From an uncultured Spartobacteria bacterium (GTDB lineage Bacteria; Verrucomicrobiota; Verrucomicrobiia; Chthoniobacterales; Chthoniobacteraceae), in assembly GCA_903919125.1 (NCBI GenBank), contig CAIXGS010000014.1, positions 1 to 64,000 on the forward strand: DNA of 64,000 nucleotides, given 5' to 3'. Of the stretch, positions 1-8,183 are shown in pieces (position 1 is the first letter of the stretch; each line of letters begins with the position of its first letter). The notes beneath the pieces were generated by a model that did no database searches, was not told the origin of the DNA, and saw nothing but the letters and a program-made list of their open reading frames with translations. The translations under genes were made by a program, and so were the position numbers.

Positions 1-159
1 CTCAAAAGTGCCCCCTGCCAGCCTATAATGTAAGGCTCGACACATGGGCTTTGTGGGTGGGGAGGTGTTGGGAATTTTGGAAAATGGGGAGTGAAAATGA
101 TGGGGTGTTTAAGAACATCTCACGTTTTTTCGCGCCCTGATGTTGGAGGTTTTAAGGCG
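1..159. repeat. Long direct repeat, copy 1
   Basis: This stretch matches 11446-11603 along almost its whole length, with scattered substitutions and small indels. Shared blocks include CAGCCTATAATGTAAGGCTC, GCTTTGTGGGTGGGGAGG and ATCTCACGTTTTTTCGCGCC. The first block has a short dyad, AGCCT..AGGCT, enclosing TATAAT. Both copies lie upstream of the first gene of a forward-strand set (MoxR gene here, NADAR gene at the other copy), so a shared promoter or leader is plausible but unproven. The left end is cut by the window edge. Confidence 0.75.
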
Positions 160-399
160 AGTAGGAGGAATGGGAATGGGTTGAAGGGTGATGAGGAGAG
201 GGTGGGGCAGTTCGTTCTTTGAAATCCTTAAAAGTTGGCAGTTTTACGGTCCGCTAAATCGAACCGCGATTCGTCGTGCGCTTGCTTCTTAATCAACCGG
301 TAACGGTTGCAGGCAAGTGCGTTAACCAATCCACAAAAACAACTAACATGCGCCGGCAATCTGTCGGCAACTCAGCAGGAAACCAAAACTAAAGACACT

Positions 400-1548
400 A
401 TGACAAACACTGACAAACTGACTGAAAAAGCACTTCGTCCGATCCTTAACTTTGTTTTCACTCAAAACATTGAGGACACCCAAAATGACTCAGCCGTTCT
501 CGGGACGCCCGTGTGTATTTGGGGGCCGCACGGGATCGGTAAGACCGAGATGGTGGCTGACTTGGCCCGTGAGAACGGTTGGCATTTCGCCTATTGTGCG
601 CCGGGGCAGTTTGAAGAGATGGGCGATTTTCACGGCATGCCGGTCATTGAAGAGGGGCAGGATGGAATCAAGCGCACTCGTACCGCTCCGCCCGAATGGG
701 TCCCGACTCAGGAAGGTCCCGGGATTCTGCTGCTGGATGACATCAATCGAGCGGATGATCGAATCCTGCGCGGGATAATGCAGTTGCTCCAAAATCATCA
801 AATGGGGTCGTGGCGCTTACCGAGTCAGTGGCAGATTGTGGCGACCGCCAATCCAGACGGCGGCGGCTATTCGGTCACCTCGATGGATGAGGCGATGCTG
901 ACCCGAATGCTGCATTTCACGATGCAGTTTGATGTCAAGTCGTGGGCGGAATGGGCTACGCAAAAGGGCGTGGATTCCCGTGGGATCGCCTTCGTACTGG
1001 CGTATCCCGAGACTGTGAGTGGAAAACGAACCACGGCCCGCACGTTGACTCAGTTCTTCTCCAAAATCAGAAAAATACGGGATTTGAGAAAGGACATGCA
1101 CCTGGTACGACAGCTCGGCTCGGCCTGTCTTGATGCGGAAACGGTGCGCGCCTTCACAGCCTTCGTCGCCGATGATCTTGAATTGTTGCCAAGTCCAGAG
1201 GAGATCCTGACGGCGAACGAGGAACAACGAAAGCGTTGGAAAGCCAATGTGATTAAGGCGGGCACCGGCAAAGAAGGTGTCAAACGCGTGGATCGATTGT
1301 CGGCGATTGTGTTCCGCGTTTTGCTTTACCTCAACAAGGCAGAATTGGAGACCACGGACACGATGCTCACTAATTTCCTCGAGCTGTTTACGATGCCGGA
1401 AATTCCTCGAGATCTCAGTATTGGCCAAATTCCAGAACTGATGGGAAGCGCGAAGGGTGGGCTGAAGCGTTTCTTGGCTCGCCCGAAAGTGAAGGCGGCT
1501 TTGGGGAACCAGTTTGCGGATGACTTGCTCGCGATTCGGGCCGCTTAA
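400..1548 (+). CDS. MoxR-like AAA+ ATPase
   Basis: This is a 382-residue AAA+ ATPase of the AAA_5/MoxR type, which usually acts as a chaperone that remodels or loads metal into partner proteins together with a vWA-domain protein. From the ATG at 400, the Walker A motif GPHGIGKT is at residues 42-49 and the Walker B stretch ILLLDD at 109-114. It is followed by INRAD and by a sensor-like VATANPD motif, as is typical of the family. An upstream TTG at 307 is in frame, but the extra 31 residues are low in complexity and lack family features, so the ATG is preferred. The vWA gene begins 97 bp downstream on the same strand, which is the classic MoxR-vWA pairing. The substrate is unknown. A role in a conflict or stress system is inferred from the setting. 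Confidence 0.88.
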   Translation: MTNTDKLTEKALRPILNFVFTQNIEDTQNDSAVLGTPVCIWGPHGIGKTEMVADLARENGWHFAYCAPGQFEEMGDFHGMPVIEEGQDGIKRTRTAPPEWVPTQEGPGILLLDDINRADDRILRGIMQLLQNHQMGSWRLPSQWQIVATANPDGGGYSVTSMDEAMLTRMLHFTMQFDVKSWAEWATQKGVDSRGIAFVLAYPETVSGKRTTARTLTQFFSKIRKIRDLRKDMHLVRQLGSACLDAETVRAFTAFVADDLELLPSPEEILTANEEQRKRWKANVIKAGTGKEGVKRVDRLSAIVFRVLLYLNKAELETTDTMLTNFLELFTMPEIPRDLSIGQIPELMGSAKGGLKRFLARPKVKAALGNQFADDLLAIRAA

Positions 1549-1644
1549 GTCGGCGCAAAAGGAATAAAGCCGGGGTGGAGTCGAACTTCGAGGAGATCGG
1601 CTCTGCCCCATTGGCGTCTTTGTCACATCAACAGAAAGGGAAAC

Positions 1645-2970
1645 TTGATAAAATACACACTCGAACGATTGGAACAGGATATTGACAGCCTGCTGATGCA
1701 GGAGCCGTTTTATGGGCACATTTTTCAGGGGACGGGCCGAGTCATCACCCCCGCGTTGGACACTGCCGCCGTGGCGTGGAACGGACAAATGTACGTGTTG
1801 TACGTGAACCCGGAGTTTTTCGGTCAGCTAAAACTCCATGAGAAACTGGCGGTCCTTAAGCACGAGGTGCTGCACATCGTATTTCGCCATCTGACTCGTG
1901 GCAAAACGCGTGATCCCCACGTGTTCAACATTGCTGCAGACCTTGCGATCAACCAACTATGCGCGGGATTGCCCGCAGGTGCCTTGGACATCGCAGATTT
2001 CCAACCCCTCGGAATGGTTCGTAACGGAACTGCCGAGGAGTACTACGACCTCCTGCTAAAGAACCAGCCTCCTCGCGTCAAGAAACGCACTCCGAAGAAG
2101 GGAAAAGACGGCGACAAAGGCGACGGGAAGGATGGAGCTGGAAAGGGAGGGGAAGATAAGCAGGGAGAGGGTGATTCCAATTGGGAAGCCTTCTGGAAGT
2201 CTAAAAGTGGAAAAATCGGCAGCCATCAGAAGTGGGGTGAACAAATGGGGGTTCAGGGCGAAGAAGTGGTGGCGGATTGGAAGGCGGGGGATCTGGCGCT
2301 TCGAGCCCGAGATATGACGGAGGCGCGCCAAGCCGGTTCGTGGGGCAGGATGCCGGCCGCAATCCAATTAGAACTACAGAAGATTGACGAAGAGCGCCGT
2401 CCCCGCGTGGATTGGAAACAAATGTTGCGCACCTTTGTTTCCGGTTCCTCGCATACAAAACTTCGTACGACTATGAGCCGACCAAGCCGTCGGTTTGGAA
2501 CTCACCCGGGAACGCGAATTAAGCGAAACAAACGTTTGTTGGTGGCCGTGGATACGTCGGGTAGTACAGAGGGCTTACGAGAAATGTTTTTCGAAGAACT
2601 CCGGCACATTTGGAAGCAAGGGGTCGAGATTTGGGTCGTAGAATGTGACGCTGATGTGGGGGCACACTACCCGTTTAAAGGCGAAACCCCGAAGACGCTG
2701 ACGGGCGGAGGTGGAACGGCCTTCCAACCGGTGTTCGACTGGATGTTGTCAGGGCAAGCGCGAAGCGCTCCGCACGGAGGCCAGTTTGACGGCTGTGTGT
2801 ATTTCACAGACGGATATGGCCCTACTCCCACTCGGCCGCCGTTGTGTCGGATTATGTGGGTGTTGCCCCCATGGAAATACAATTGGGGAGGGGAGGAGGA
2901 GCCGAGTCAGAGCGTCCAGGAACGCTGGAAGAGGCTCACGCCCGGGACGGTCGTGGAGATGAGCGAGTAG
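1645..2970 (+). CDS. HExxH/vWA protein (DUF2201-like), partner of the MoxR ATPase
   Basis: This 441-residue protein has an N-terminal metallopeptidase-like domain with HEVLH at residues 73-77, a lysine/glycine-rich low-complexity linker at about 145-178, and a C-terminal von Willebrand A domain. The vWA metal site is intact: DTSGS at 303-307, the threonine of GGGGT at 358 and the aspartate of FTDG at 389. The architecture matches the DUF2201 family (putative metallopeptidase plus VWA-like), which is regularly paired with MoxR ATPases. The start is a TTG supported by AAAGGGA seven to eight bases upstream. It probably forms a chaperone module with the preceding ATPase. Whether the HExxH motif is catalytic cannot be told from sequence. 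Confidence 0.85.
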   Translation: MIKYTLERLEQDIDSLLMQEPFYGHIFQGTGRVITPALDTAAVAWNGQMYVLYVNPEFFGQLKLHEKLAVLKHEVLHIVFRHLTRGKTRDPHVFNIAADLAINQLCAGLPAGALDIADFQPLGMVRNGTAEEYYDLLLKNQPPRVKKRTPKKGKDGDKGDGKDGAGKGGEDKQGEGDSNWEAFWKSKSGKIGSHQKWGEQMGVQGEEVVADWKAGDLALRARDMTEARQAGSWGRMPAAIQLELQKIDEERRPRVDWKQMLRTFVSGSSHTKLRTTMSRPSRRFGTHPGTRIKRNKRLLVAVDTSGSTEGLREMFFEELRHIWKQGVEIWVVECDADVGAHYPFKGETPKTLTGGGGTAFQPVFDWMLSGQARSAPHGGQFDGCVYFTDGYGPTPTRPPLCRIMWVLPPWKYNWGGEEEPSQSVQERWKRLTPGTVVEMSE

Positions 2971-3038
2971 CTGAGAGGCGCTCGGTTACATGCGGATTTG
3001 CCCCAATCGGGGCGGTCAGATGGGACGTCCAAACCATG

Positions 3039-3138
3039 GACGTCCATAGCAGAAAAAATGTGGGGCCACTGTGGTGGCCCGTGGGGCGAAGCTTGGCGGC
3101 TTCGTCGTTGTTAAAGTCAAAAACAAAACACAGAAACT
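3039..3138 (+). promoter_or_regulatory. Structured 5' leader, copy 1
   Basis: These 100 bases directly precede the ATG at 3139 and are nearly repeated, at exactly the same distance, before the ATG at 4632. Two hairpins can be drawn: GGGCCAC/GTGGCCC around a TGTG loop and CGAAGC/GCTTCG around six bases. In the second copy the first stem changes on both arms (CGC/GCG), which keeps pairing, and the second stem is unchanged. No Shine-Dalgarno sequence is present; the end is A/C-rich. Confidence 0.5.
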
Positions 3139-4431
3139 ATGTATAAGTTCATTGACGAAAATGTATTAAAGCGAGTCGCGAAAAGAAATGGGTTTGACCC
3201 AGAGTCGCTGCTTCAGGTCATTAAACGTTTCGATGGGTTGAGGTCGGAGCTCAGAGAACAGGCAGTTTCAAGAGCGATCCAGACTGAAAATTGGGGGCAA
3301 CTTGACGCATTTATTTCCTTTGGATTTTGGTCGCTAACAACTGCCCTCCACCCTTTACCGGAACCTCTGATGAAAATTCAGGACGTCGCTGACACTTGGA
3401 GGCTAAATTCCCTAGATTTGCTGCTTGGAGGCGCGAGATGCGGCCGGGATAGCTTGGAAATGATTCATTGGGAGCGACAACCAGCCGAATGGAGGCTGCA
3501 ATGGCTGCCGTCGCTCAGAGCAGAGTGTGCGAAGTGGATGAATTCGGAAATCAATAATACGGAGGACACATTCGAGCGTTTGCCGATCTTATTGCGCAAT
3601 GATCCAGAGTTGCAGTCCACGAGGGTTGCGTTATGGGTTAGACGCCTCGATGCCAACCGCTCGTGGCGAGACTTAAAGCGCGTGCTTAAGCGTGTGCCAC
3701 AGGATGTTCGGGAGCATCCGGCTACTTACCCAAAATTGAGGTCTGCGGCGTTGGGAAGGCTTTGGGCAGTCATGCCGCATGGGTGGACAGATTTTATTGC
3801 GCTAGATCCTAGGCTGCAAAAGGATCCCGTTGTTTTGAAAAAGCGTAAAATGCAATGGCTGGCGTATTTTAAAGCCGGATCGACCAAGTGCTATGTGAGT
3901 CCCAAGGAGGAGTCGGTTCAGGATTTAGAATTGTATTATCTTCCTGGGGGCGTCGATGCCGAAACGGGCGCACCTGATGCTGAATCACTCGCAAATCCCG
4001 AAGTGTACTCAGCTTGGCTAAACGCTTGGTTGAGAGTTTATCGAGCTTACACCGGGCAACCGCCCGTGCCGCCACCGCGCGAATTGCGTGAGAATTCGGA
4101 CGTATACTCGGCTTGGAAACGGGCTTGGGTGAGTTTCTGCGGATTGCCCTGCGACGGCCTTCCCACAATGCCACCGAGCGAACTGCTTGAGAATTCAGAG
4201 GTGTACTCAGCTTGGCGAAAGTCGTGGGTGAGATTTTACCGAGTGCACACTTGGCAACCGCCGGTGCTGCCACCGAGCGAACTGCGCGAGAATTCGGAGG
4301 TGTACTCAGCTTGGCGAAAGTCGTGGGTGAGATTTTACCGAGTCCACCCTTATCAACCGCCGGTGCTGCCACCGAGCGAACTGCGCGAGACAATCCGCCT
4401 GATGCGCTTTTGGGAGATGAGAACGTGGTAG
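3139..4431 (+). CDS. Tryptophan-rich tandem-repeat protein, shortened copy
   Basis: I do not recognise a named family. The 430-residue product is basic and rich in Trp, Arg and Leu. Its first 65 residues match the next gene closely (FIDxNxLxRVAxRNGFDPESL, then AIQTENWGQL). From 3985 to 4380 it has four 33-residue units of the form L-x-E-N-S-E-V-Y-S-A-W-x-x-x-W followed by QPPVLPPSE, probably a pair of helices each. The last two units are almost identical in DNA. A fifth unit begins at 4381 but runs out of frame: the +1 frame reads PPDALLGDENVVGAWRALDR, which fits the repeat, so the reading frame seems to have been broken by a deletion inside the array. The general design resembles DUF4116-type alpha-helical repeats, but this was not tested. 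The tandem position after the MoxR-vWA pair suggests a shared system. Confidence 0.75.
   Translation: MYKFIDENVLKRVAKRNGFDPESLLQVIKRFDGLRSELREQAVSRAIQTENWGQLDAFISFGFWSLTTALHPLPEPLMKIQDVADTWRLNSLDLLLGGARCGRDSLEMIHWERQPAEWRLQWLPSLRAECAKWMNSEINNTEDTFERLPILLRNDPELQSTRVALWVRRLDANRSWRDLKRVLKRVPQDVREHPATYPKLRSAALGRLWAVMPHGWTDFIALDPRLQKDPVVLKKRKMQWLAYFKAGSTKCYVSPKEESVQDLELYYLPGGVDAETGAPDAESLANPEVYSAWLNAWLRVYRAYTGQPPVPPPRELRENSDVYSAWKRAWVSFCGLPCDGLPTMPPSELLENSEVYSAWRKSWVRFYRVHTWQPPVLPPSELRENSEVYSAWRKSWVRFYRVHPYQPPVLPPSELRETIRLMRFWEMRTW
3985..4389 (+). repeat. 99-bp coding tandem repeats
   Basis: Four units start at 3985, 4084, 4183 and 4282, each 99 bp (33 codons). Units three and four differ at only a few positions, which points to recent unequal exchange. 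A partial fifth unit starts at 4381 and changes frame. The array lies inside the tryptophan-rich protein gene. Confidence 0.85.
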
Positions 4432-4531
4432 GAGCCTGGCGAGCTTTGGATAGATAATGAGGTGGCGCTAGGAGCCAGGCGTAGGGTCGCCCATTAGCGA
4501 AGTGCACCCAAAAAAGGACGTTCGAGCGGTG

Positions 4532-4631
4532 AACGTCCACAGCAGAAAAAATGTGGGGCCGCTGTGAGCGCCCGAGGGGCGAAGCTTGTCGGCTTCGTCG
4601 TTGTTGAAGTCAAAAACAGAACACAAAATCT
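4532..4631 (+). promoter_or_regulatory. Structured 5' leader, copy 2
   Basis: This is the second copy of the 100-base leader, ending immediately before the ATG at 4632. It shares GCAGAAAAAATGTGGGGCC with copy 1, keeps the CGAAGC/GCTTCG hairpin exactly and keeps the first hairpin by paired changes. It suggests that gene and leader were duplicated together and that the RNA structure is under selection. Confidence 0.5.
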
Positions 4632-7043
4632 ATGTCTAAATTCATTGATAGAAATCTACTAGAACGTGTCGCAACAAGAAATGGGTTTGACCCAGAATCT
4701 CTGCTTCAGGTGATTCAGCGCTTTGAAAGCATGAGAGCATCCCTAAGAAAACAAGCGATCTTAAGAGCGATCCAGACGGAAAATTGGGGCCAGCTTGAGG
4801 CATTTATTTGTCTGAGTTCGTGGGTCTCGCTCAGAGCGATTCAAACGCTACCGCCTCCTCTGGCAGCGATTCCAGAAGTTGCTGAAATTTGGAAAAACGA
4901 ATCATTGGGTTGGTTGCTAGCTGGGGTGAGAGTCGGGAGCGATCGCTGTAAAAAAATCCCGCTTGAGTGGCAGTCTTCTGAAGCCAAACAACAATGGTTA
5001 CCGGGCTGGAAAAACGCTTGGAGGAAATGGGTTGAATACGAAATCGGGCAGGGGAGGGACACCCTTCATCGGATACCAAAGTCTTTGGGTGAGGAGTTGG
5101 AATTCCAGTCCCAAAGAATTTCGCTTTGGTGCCATCGCTGCATCGGGCGTTCGCACTCGGAATTACGAAGTATGCCTGAGGATGTGCGCCAAAATCCTCA
5201 CGGCTACGCTGCACTGCGAACTGGCGTGGGCCGATTATTCAAGAGCGGAGACCAAACGAAGTTTCTATGTCTTCGAGATTTAGCGAATCTAGAACCCCGA
5301 TTGCAAGCCGACTTGTTTGTTTTGGAGTCACGGAAAGCTGCATGGCTGAAATATTTAATTGCAAGACATACGAATCGGCCGACAACTCCAGAGGCTGATT
5401 TACTTCAAGACTCAGAAGTGCATTCCGCCTGGTTGCGAGGTTGGATAACGTATCTGGAATCAGGTGCCGCACATTATCACTTTTTGTATATTCCAACGGA
5501 ACTCGCGAATGAGAGCTGCATCTTGGACGCTCGCCGGACTGGAGCATTGAAGTGGCTTCGGACGGATCCTTCTCGAGCGGGAACTCCCGAGAAGGATTTA
5601 CTTCAGGACTCCGAAGTGTATGCCGCCTGGGTTCAAGCTTGGATAAAGAACCTGAAAACTAATTTCAGCGTGAACATCCCAACGGAACTCGCGAATGAGA
5701 GCCGCATCTTGGACGCTCGCCGTGCCGGATTGTTGAATTGGATTGCGACGGAACATCCAACGATTGCGGAAGTCGGGGGGCTGAAGCTAGATTTTCTCAG
5801 GACGGATGACCTAGTGCGGCAAGAGTGGGAAGAAGGATTCATCACACGCCACAGAGGAAAGCCGGTCGCGGATTGTGAGGAACTGCTCAAGGAATGGCTT
5901 CTCGCTCAGATGTATTTCGGTAGAAGAGCGGTTCCTGTAACTCGACTCTGGGGCGCTCTTGCAGAGAGAGTCGCTCTGGATCTCAATGTTGCCCCAGTAG
6001 AATGTCGTGGAGATTCAGAATGCCTGCGTTCTTGGTTGATGGGATGGATAGGGTACGTCGCCTCGGCCGATATGGACTCGATTCGAACTCTCTCATCCAT
6101 CCCGCCGACCCTACGGGAACACGAGCGCGTGAAGGCGGCGATAAGGCATCGCTGGCTCCATTACGTCAACCGCTCAAATGCGAAAGCGTTGGATCGCTTT
6201 GCAGAAATTCCCTGCGAATTAGCCGATCATCCGAGTTTCGCGGATCTTAAAAACAGCCTCTGGAATAACGCAGTTTTATCGGGAGAGCGTACCCTATCGG
6301 CGCTGCCCGAAAACGTTACTCCCTCTCCGGAACTAAAGCAGCAGTTTCAGGAATGGAGTCAGATCCCGATCGAGAGGCGATCGGATCCGGATTTTCGGAC
6401 CGCTTGGAAGCGTCTTTTTGCACTCTCCAGGCATTATTGCGCCGCTTTGGATCATCTCGCTCAGTTTCCTGCAGCTGACCGAAAGCTGGTCAGCTTTTGG
6501 CGAAACGCAACGGATCCTCGAAAACGAGACATACACGACGCGCTTCGGACGCTTCGCAGATTTCCGTGGGCCATTGATGATTTGTCAAAGGAGTCCCTCG
6601 CTCATCCACTGATCAGAGAGTCCGCCGAGGAGGGGATGTTGGAGTTAATTCAGAAGCATCGAAGCTACGAGGAGGTGATGCCGGAGTCGCTCGCGCAAAC
6701 GAATCGGATTCAGAGTTTCCTCGAAATGCGGAATGCGGAGGCTGTGAGTAAGCAGATGTCGGAGGGAACCGACGAGAAAGCGAGAGTTCAAAGGGAGTTG
6801 AGACGCTGGGAACGCGAGATTAGGAAAGACGGGGTTAAGTATGCCGTGATGCCTATCCGTTTGAGGGGGGAACCGCGTTTGCTTGCTGCGCTTCGGGAGA
6901 CCATCGGCCCGTTGGTCCGTAAAAATCCGGGGATATGGATGCAACTGCCGGCAATTGTCCGAGAGGACGAATGCCTGCAGCGTGTATTCCGAATAGCAAC
7001 GCGGGGGCCGCTTGCTGGGATGGAAGCGAAGAATGCGGCGTAA
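4632..7043 (+). CDS. Tryptophan-rich tandem-repeat protein, long copy
   Basis: This 803-residue protein is a paralogue of the gene before it, sharing the N-terminal FDPESLLQVI and AIQTENWGQL segments and the helix-pair repeat style. Motifs such as LLQDSEVxxAW and IPTELANESxILDARR recur between residues 250 and 380, and looser W-x(n)-LP-x-L units continue to the C-terminus. I see no catalytic motif, signal peptide or membrane segment, so a scaffold, adaptor or recognition role is more likely than an enzyme. The ATG follows the duplicated structured leader. Context is the MoxR-vWA pair upstream on the same strand. Function is unknown. Divergence of its repeats from those of the shorter copy suggests the two recognise different partners, which is an inference. 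Confidence 0.78.
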   Translation: MSKFIDRNLLERVATRNGFDPESLLQVIQRFESMRASLRKQAILRAIQTENWGQLEAFICLSSWVSLRAIQTLPPPLAAIPEVAEIWKNESLGWLLAGVRVGSDRCKKIPLEWQSSEAKQQWLPGWKNAWRKWVEYEIGQGRDTLHRIPKSLGEELEFQSQRISLWCHRCIGRSHSELRSMPEDVRQNPHGYAALRTGVGRLFKSGDQTKFLCLRDLANLEPRLQADLFVLESRKAAWLKYLIARHTNRPTTPEADLLQDSEVHSAWLRGWITYLESGAAHYHFLYIPTELANESCILDARRTGALKWLRTDPSRAGTPEKDLLQDSEVYAAWVQAWIKNLKTNFSVNIPTELANESRILDARRAGLLNWIATEHPTIAEVGGLKLDFLRTDDLVRQEWEEGFITRHRGKPVADCEELLKEWLLAQMYFGRRAVPVTRLWGALAERVALDLNVAPVECRGDSECLRSWLMGWIGYVASADMDSIRTLSSIPPTLREHERVKAAIRHRWLHYVNRSNAKALDRFAEIPCELADHPSFADLKNSLWNNAVLSGERTLSALPENVTPSPELKQQFQEWSQIPIERRSDPDFRTAWKRLFALSRHYCAALDHLAQFPAADRKLVSFWRNATDPRKRDIHDALRTLRRFPWAIDDLSKESLAHPLIRESAEEGMLELIQKHRSYEEVMPESLAQTNRIQSFLEMRNAEAVSKQMSEGTDEKARVQRELRRWEREIRKDGVKYAVMPIRLRGEPRLLAALRETIGPLVRKNPGIWMQLPAIVREDECLQRVFRIATRGPLAGMEAKNAA

Positions 7044-7124
7044 TGAATCTGATTTGAGAGACAGTCAGGGGCGGACAAGTGGCCGCTCGGAAATCTCTCG
7101 ATTGGGGTGCAGATGACTTATCGC

Positions 7125-7871
7125 TTAAGCGCTGATAATGCGGTCTTTCGCGAATATGACTGGATCAATGACATGCAGGCAGCCGTCCTCATCAATGAGC
7201 ACGTTACCCTCATGCAGGTCCTCAACGGCCAATAATTCAGAGTGGTAGTCGTCAAACCCTTTTCGTGCGTACCCACGTTCGCGCATGAAAGGCTCGACCA
7301 CACTTCTTATGGCACCAGACACCGCGTGCACGTCGGGTTGTGTGAACAGTGGGCACAACCCGGCTTCCGATTCTACAAACCCCTCCAACCGCAGGGGCGC
7401 TTCGGGGAAGTAGAGGTTGTGAGCCAGCATACGCTCGAAAAACTGCCGCCAGGATAAATGCATCACATCGATCCGGTTTCGCTTCCACACCAAACCCGTG
7501 AGCTCATCGTAGATAATGTCGTTTTCGGCACCACCCATCTCCCCTTGCGCCTTCCACTGGAGTTCGAAGTGCGCGCCATCGTGCAGCAATTCCTCCGTGA
7601 TGGCGTGTTGACGCAAAGCGGCCTCTTCCGCGGCCCGAACCGCAGCATTTACCTGTGTCGTGACTTTTGAATTTGGGCGAACTGCTCTTGGAAGGCTTTC
7701 AATGACCTTGGTGGCCGCGAGGTATTTTTCACCGCCAGCCGCCTGGATTGCGCGATCATACGCGCTTCCTTCGCTCTCGGTTTTAGGTGACTTTGGTTCA
7801 GGCTCGCGATGGGCTGAGCGTCGGGATTTGGTTCGGTGTGTGACATCTTTGGAATTTGGTTGTTGGTCCAT
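7125..7871 (-). CDS. Polyvalent-protein-type kinase domain protein
   Basis: This 248-residue protein has a charged, probably disordered N-terminus (about 1-35), an alpha-helical middle and a C-terminal kinase-like domain. The catalytic segment DLHEGNVLIDEDG lies at residues 218-230, with Asp218 and Asn223 in catalytic-loop positions, followed by VIDP with Asp236 in the metal-binding position. This matches the putative polyvalent protein kinase family known from polyvalent proteins of phages and plasmids, where such domains are thought to modify host or rival proteins. A glycine-rich loop is not obvious. The gene heads away from the tandem-repeat genes, and its start lies five bases from the end of the Cys/His miniprotein gene, so the two are probably cotranscribed with the GIY-YIG gene. 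Confidence 0.65.
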   Translation of the reverse strand: MDQQPNSKDVTHRTKSRRSAHREPEPKSPKTESEGSAYDRAIQAAGGEKYLAATKVIESLPRAVRPNSKVTTQVNAAVRAAEEAALRQHAITEELLHDGAHFELQWKAQGEMGGAENDIIYDELTGLVWKRNRIDVMHLSWRQFFERMLAHNLYFPEAPLRLEGFVESEAGLCPLFTQPDVHAVSGAIRSVVEPFMRERGYARKGFDDYHSELLAVEDLHEGNVLIDEDGCLHVIDPVIFAKDRIISA

Positions 7872-7876
7872 AGTGA

Positions 7877-8128
7877 CTATTTCTCGTGCTTGCCGTGTGG
7901 GCTATAGATGCAACCGCTCCCAGTAGACGTGGAGCCGCACCAGATGCAACGGCTTCCCTGGCCGTGGCGATGTTTGCGGGTCGGGCTGTGAATACAACCG
8001 CTCCCGTGCGAGCTTGAACCGCAAAACTCGCAGTGTCCTTCGTCTGATAGATGTTCATGTTTCCCGTGCGGGCTGTGAATGCATCCCGAACCGAACGAAG
8101 TGGAATTACAAAAACGGCATTTGCTCAT
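7877..8128 (-). CDS. Three-repeat Cys/His miniprotein (probable zinc binder)
   Basis: This 83-residue protein is almost entirely three tandem units of 25-29 residues with the pattern C-x2-C-(G/N)-S-(S/T)-S-x-G-S-G-C-I-(H/Y)-S-P-x2-K-H. Each unit therefore offers three cysteines and one or more histidines, enough for a small zinc site. Similar single units occur in small uncharacterised bacterial proteins, from memory; I know of no assigned function. It sits between the polyvalent kinase gene and the GIY-YIG gene on the same strand. A role as nucleic-acid or protein-binding zinc ribbon is an inference. Confidence 0.7.
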   Translation of the reverse strand: MSKCRFCNSTSFGSGCIHSPHGKHEHLSDEGHCEFCGSSSHGSGCIHSPTRKHRHGQGSRCIWCGSTSTGSGCIYSPHGKHEK

Positions 8129-8183
8129 AGATGATTTTGATTTCCTGAGTTGATGATGTGTTTAAAAAAATGAGACCGCCCCT

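Noticed and set aside
307-399. In-frame TTG extension of the MoxR gene
   Set aside because: The 31 extra residues are polar, low in complexity and not part of the AAA fold; the ATG at 400 is in a normal position.
817-1788. Long reverse frame opposite the MoxR gene
   Set aside because: It lies wholly across the AAA+ gene and into the vWA gene, and its translation shows no domain.
3985-4389. CRISPR-like array
   Set aside because: The 99-bp units are continuous coding repeats without spacers.
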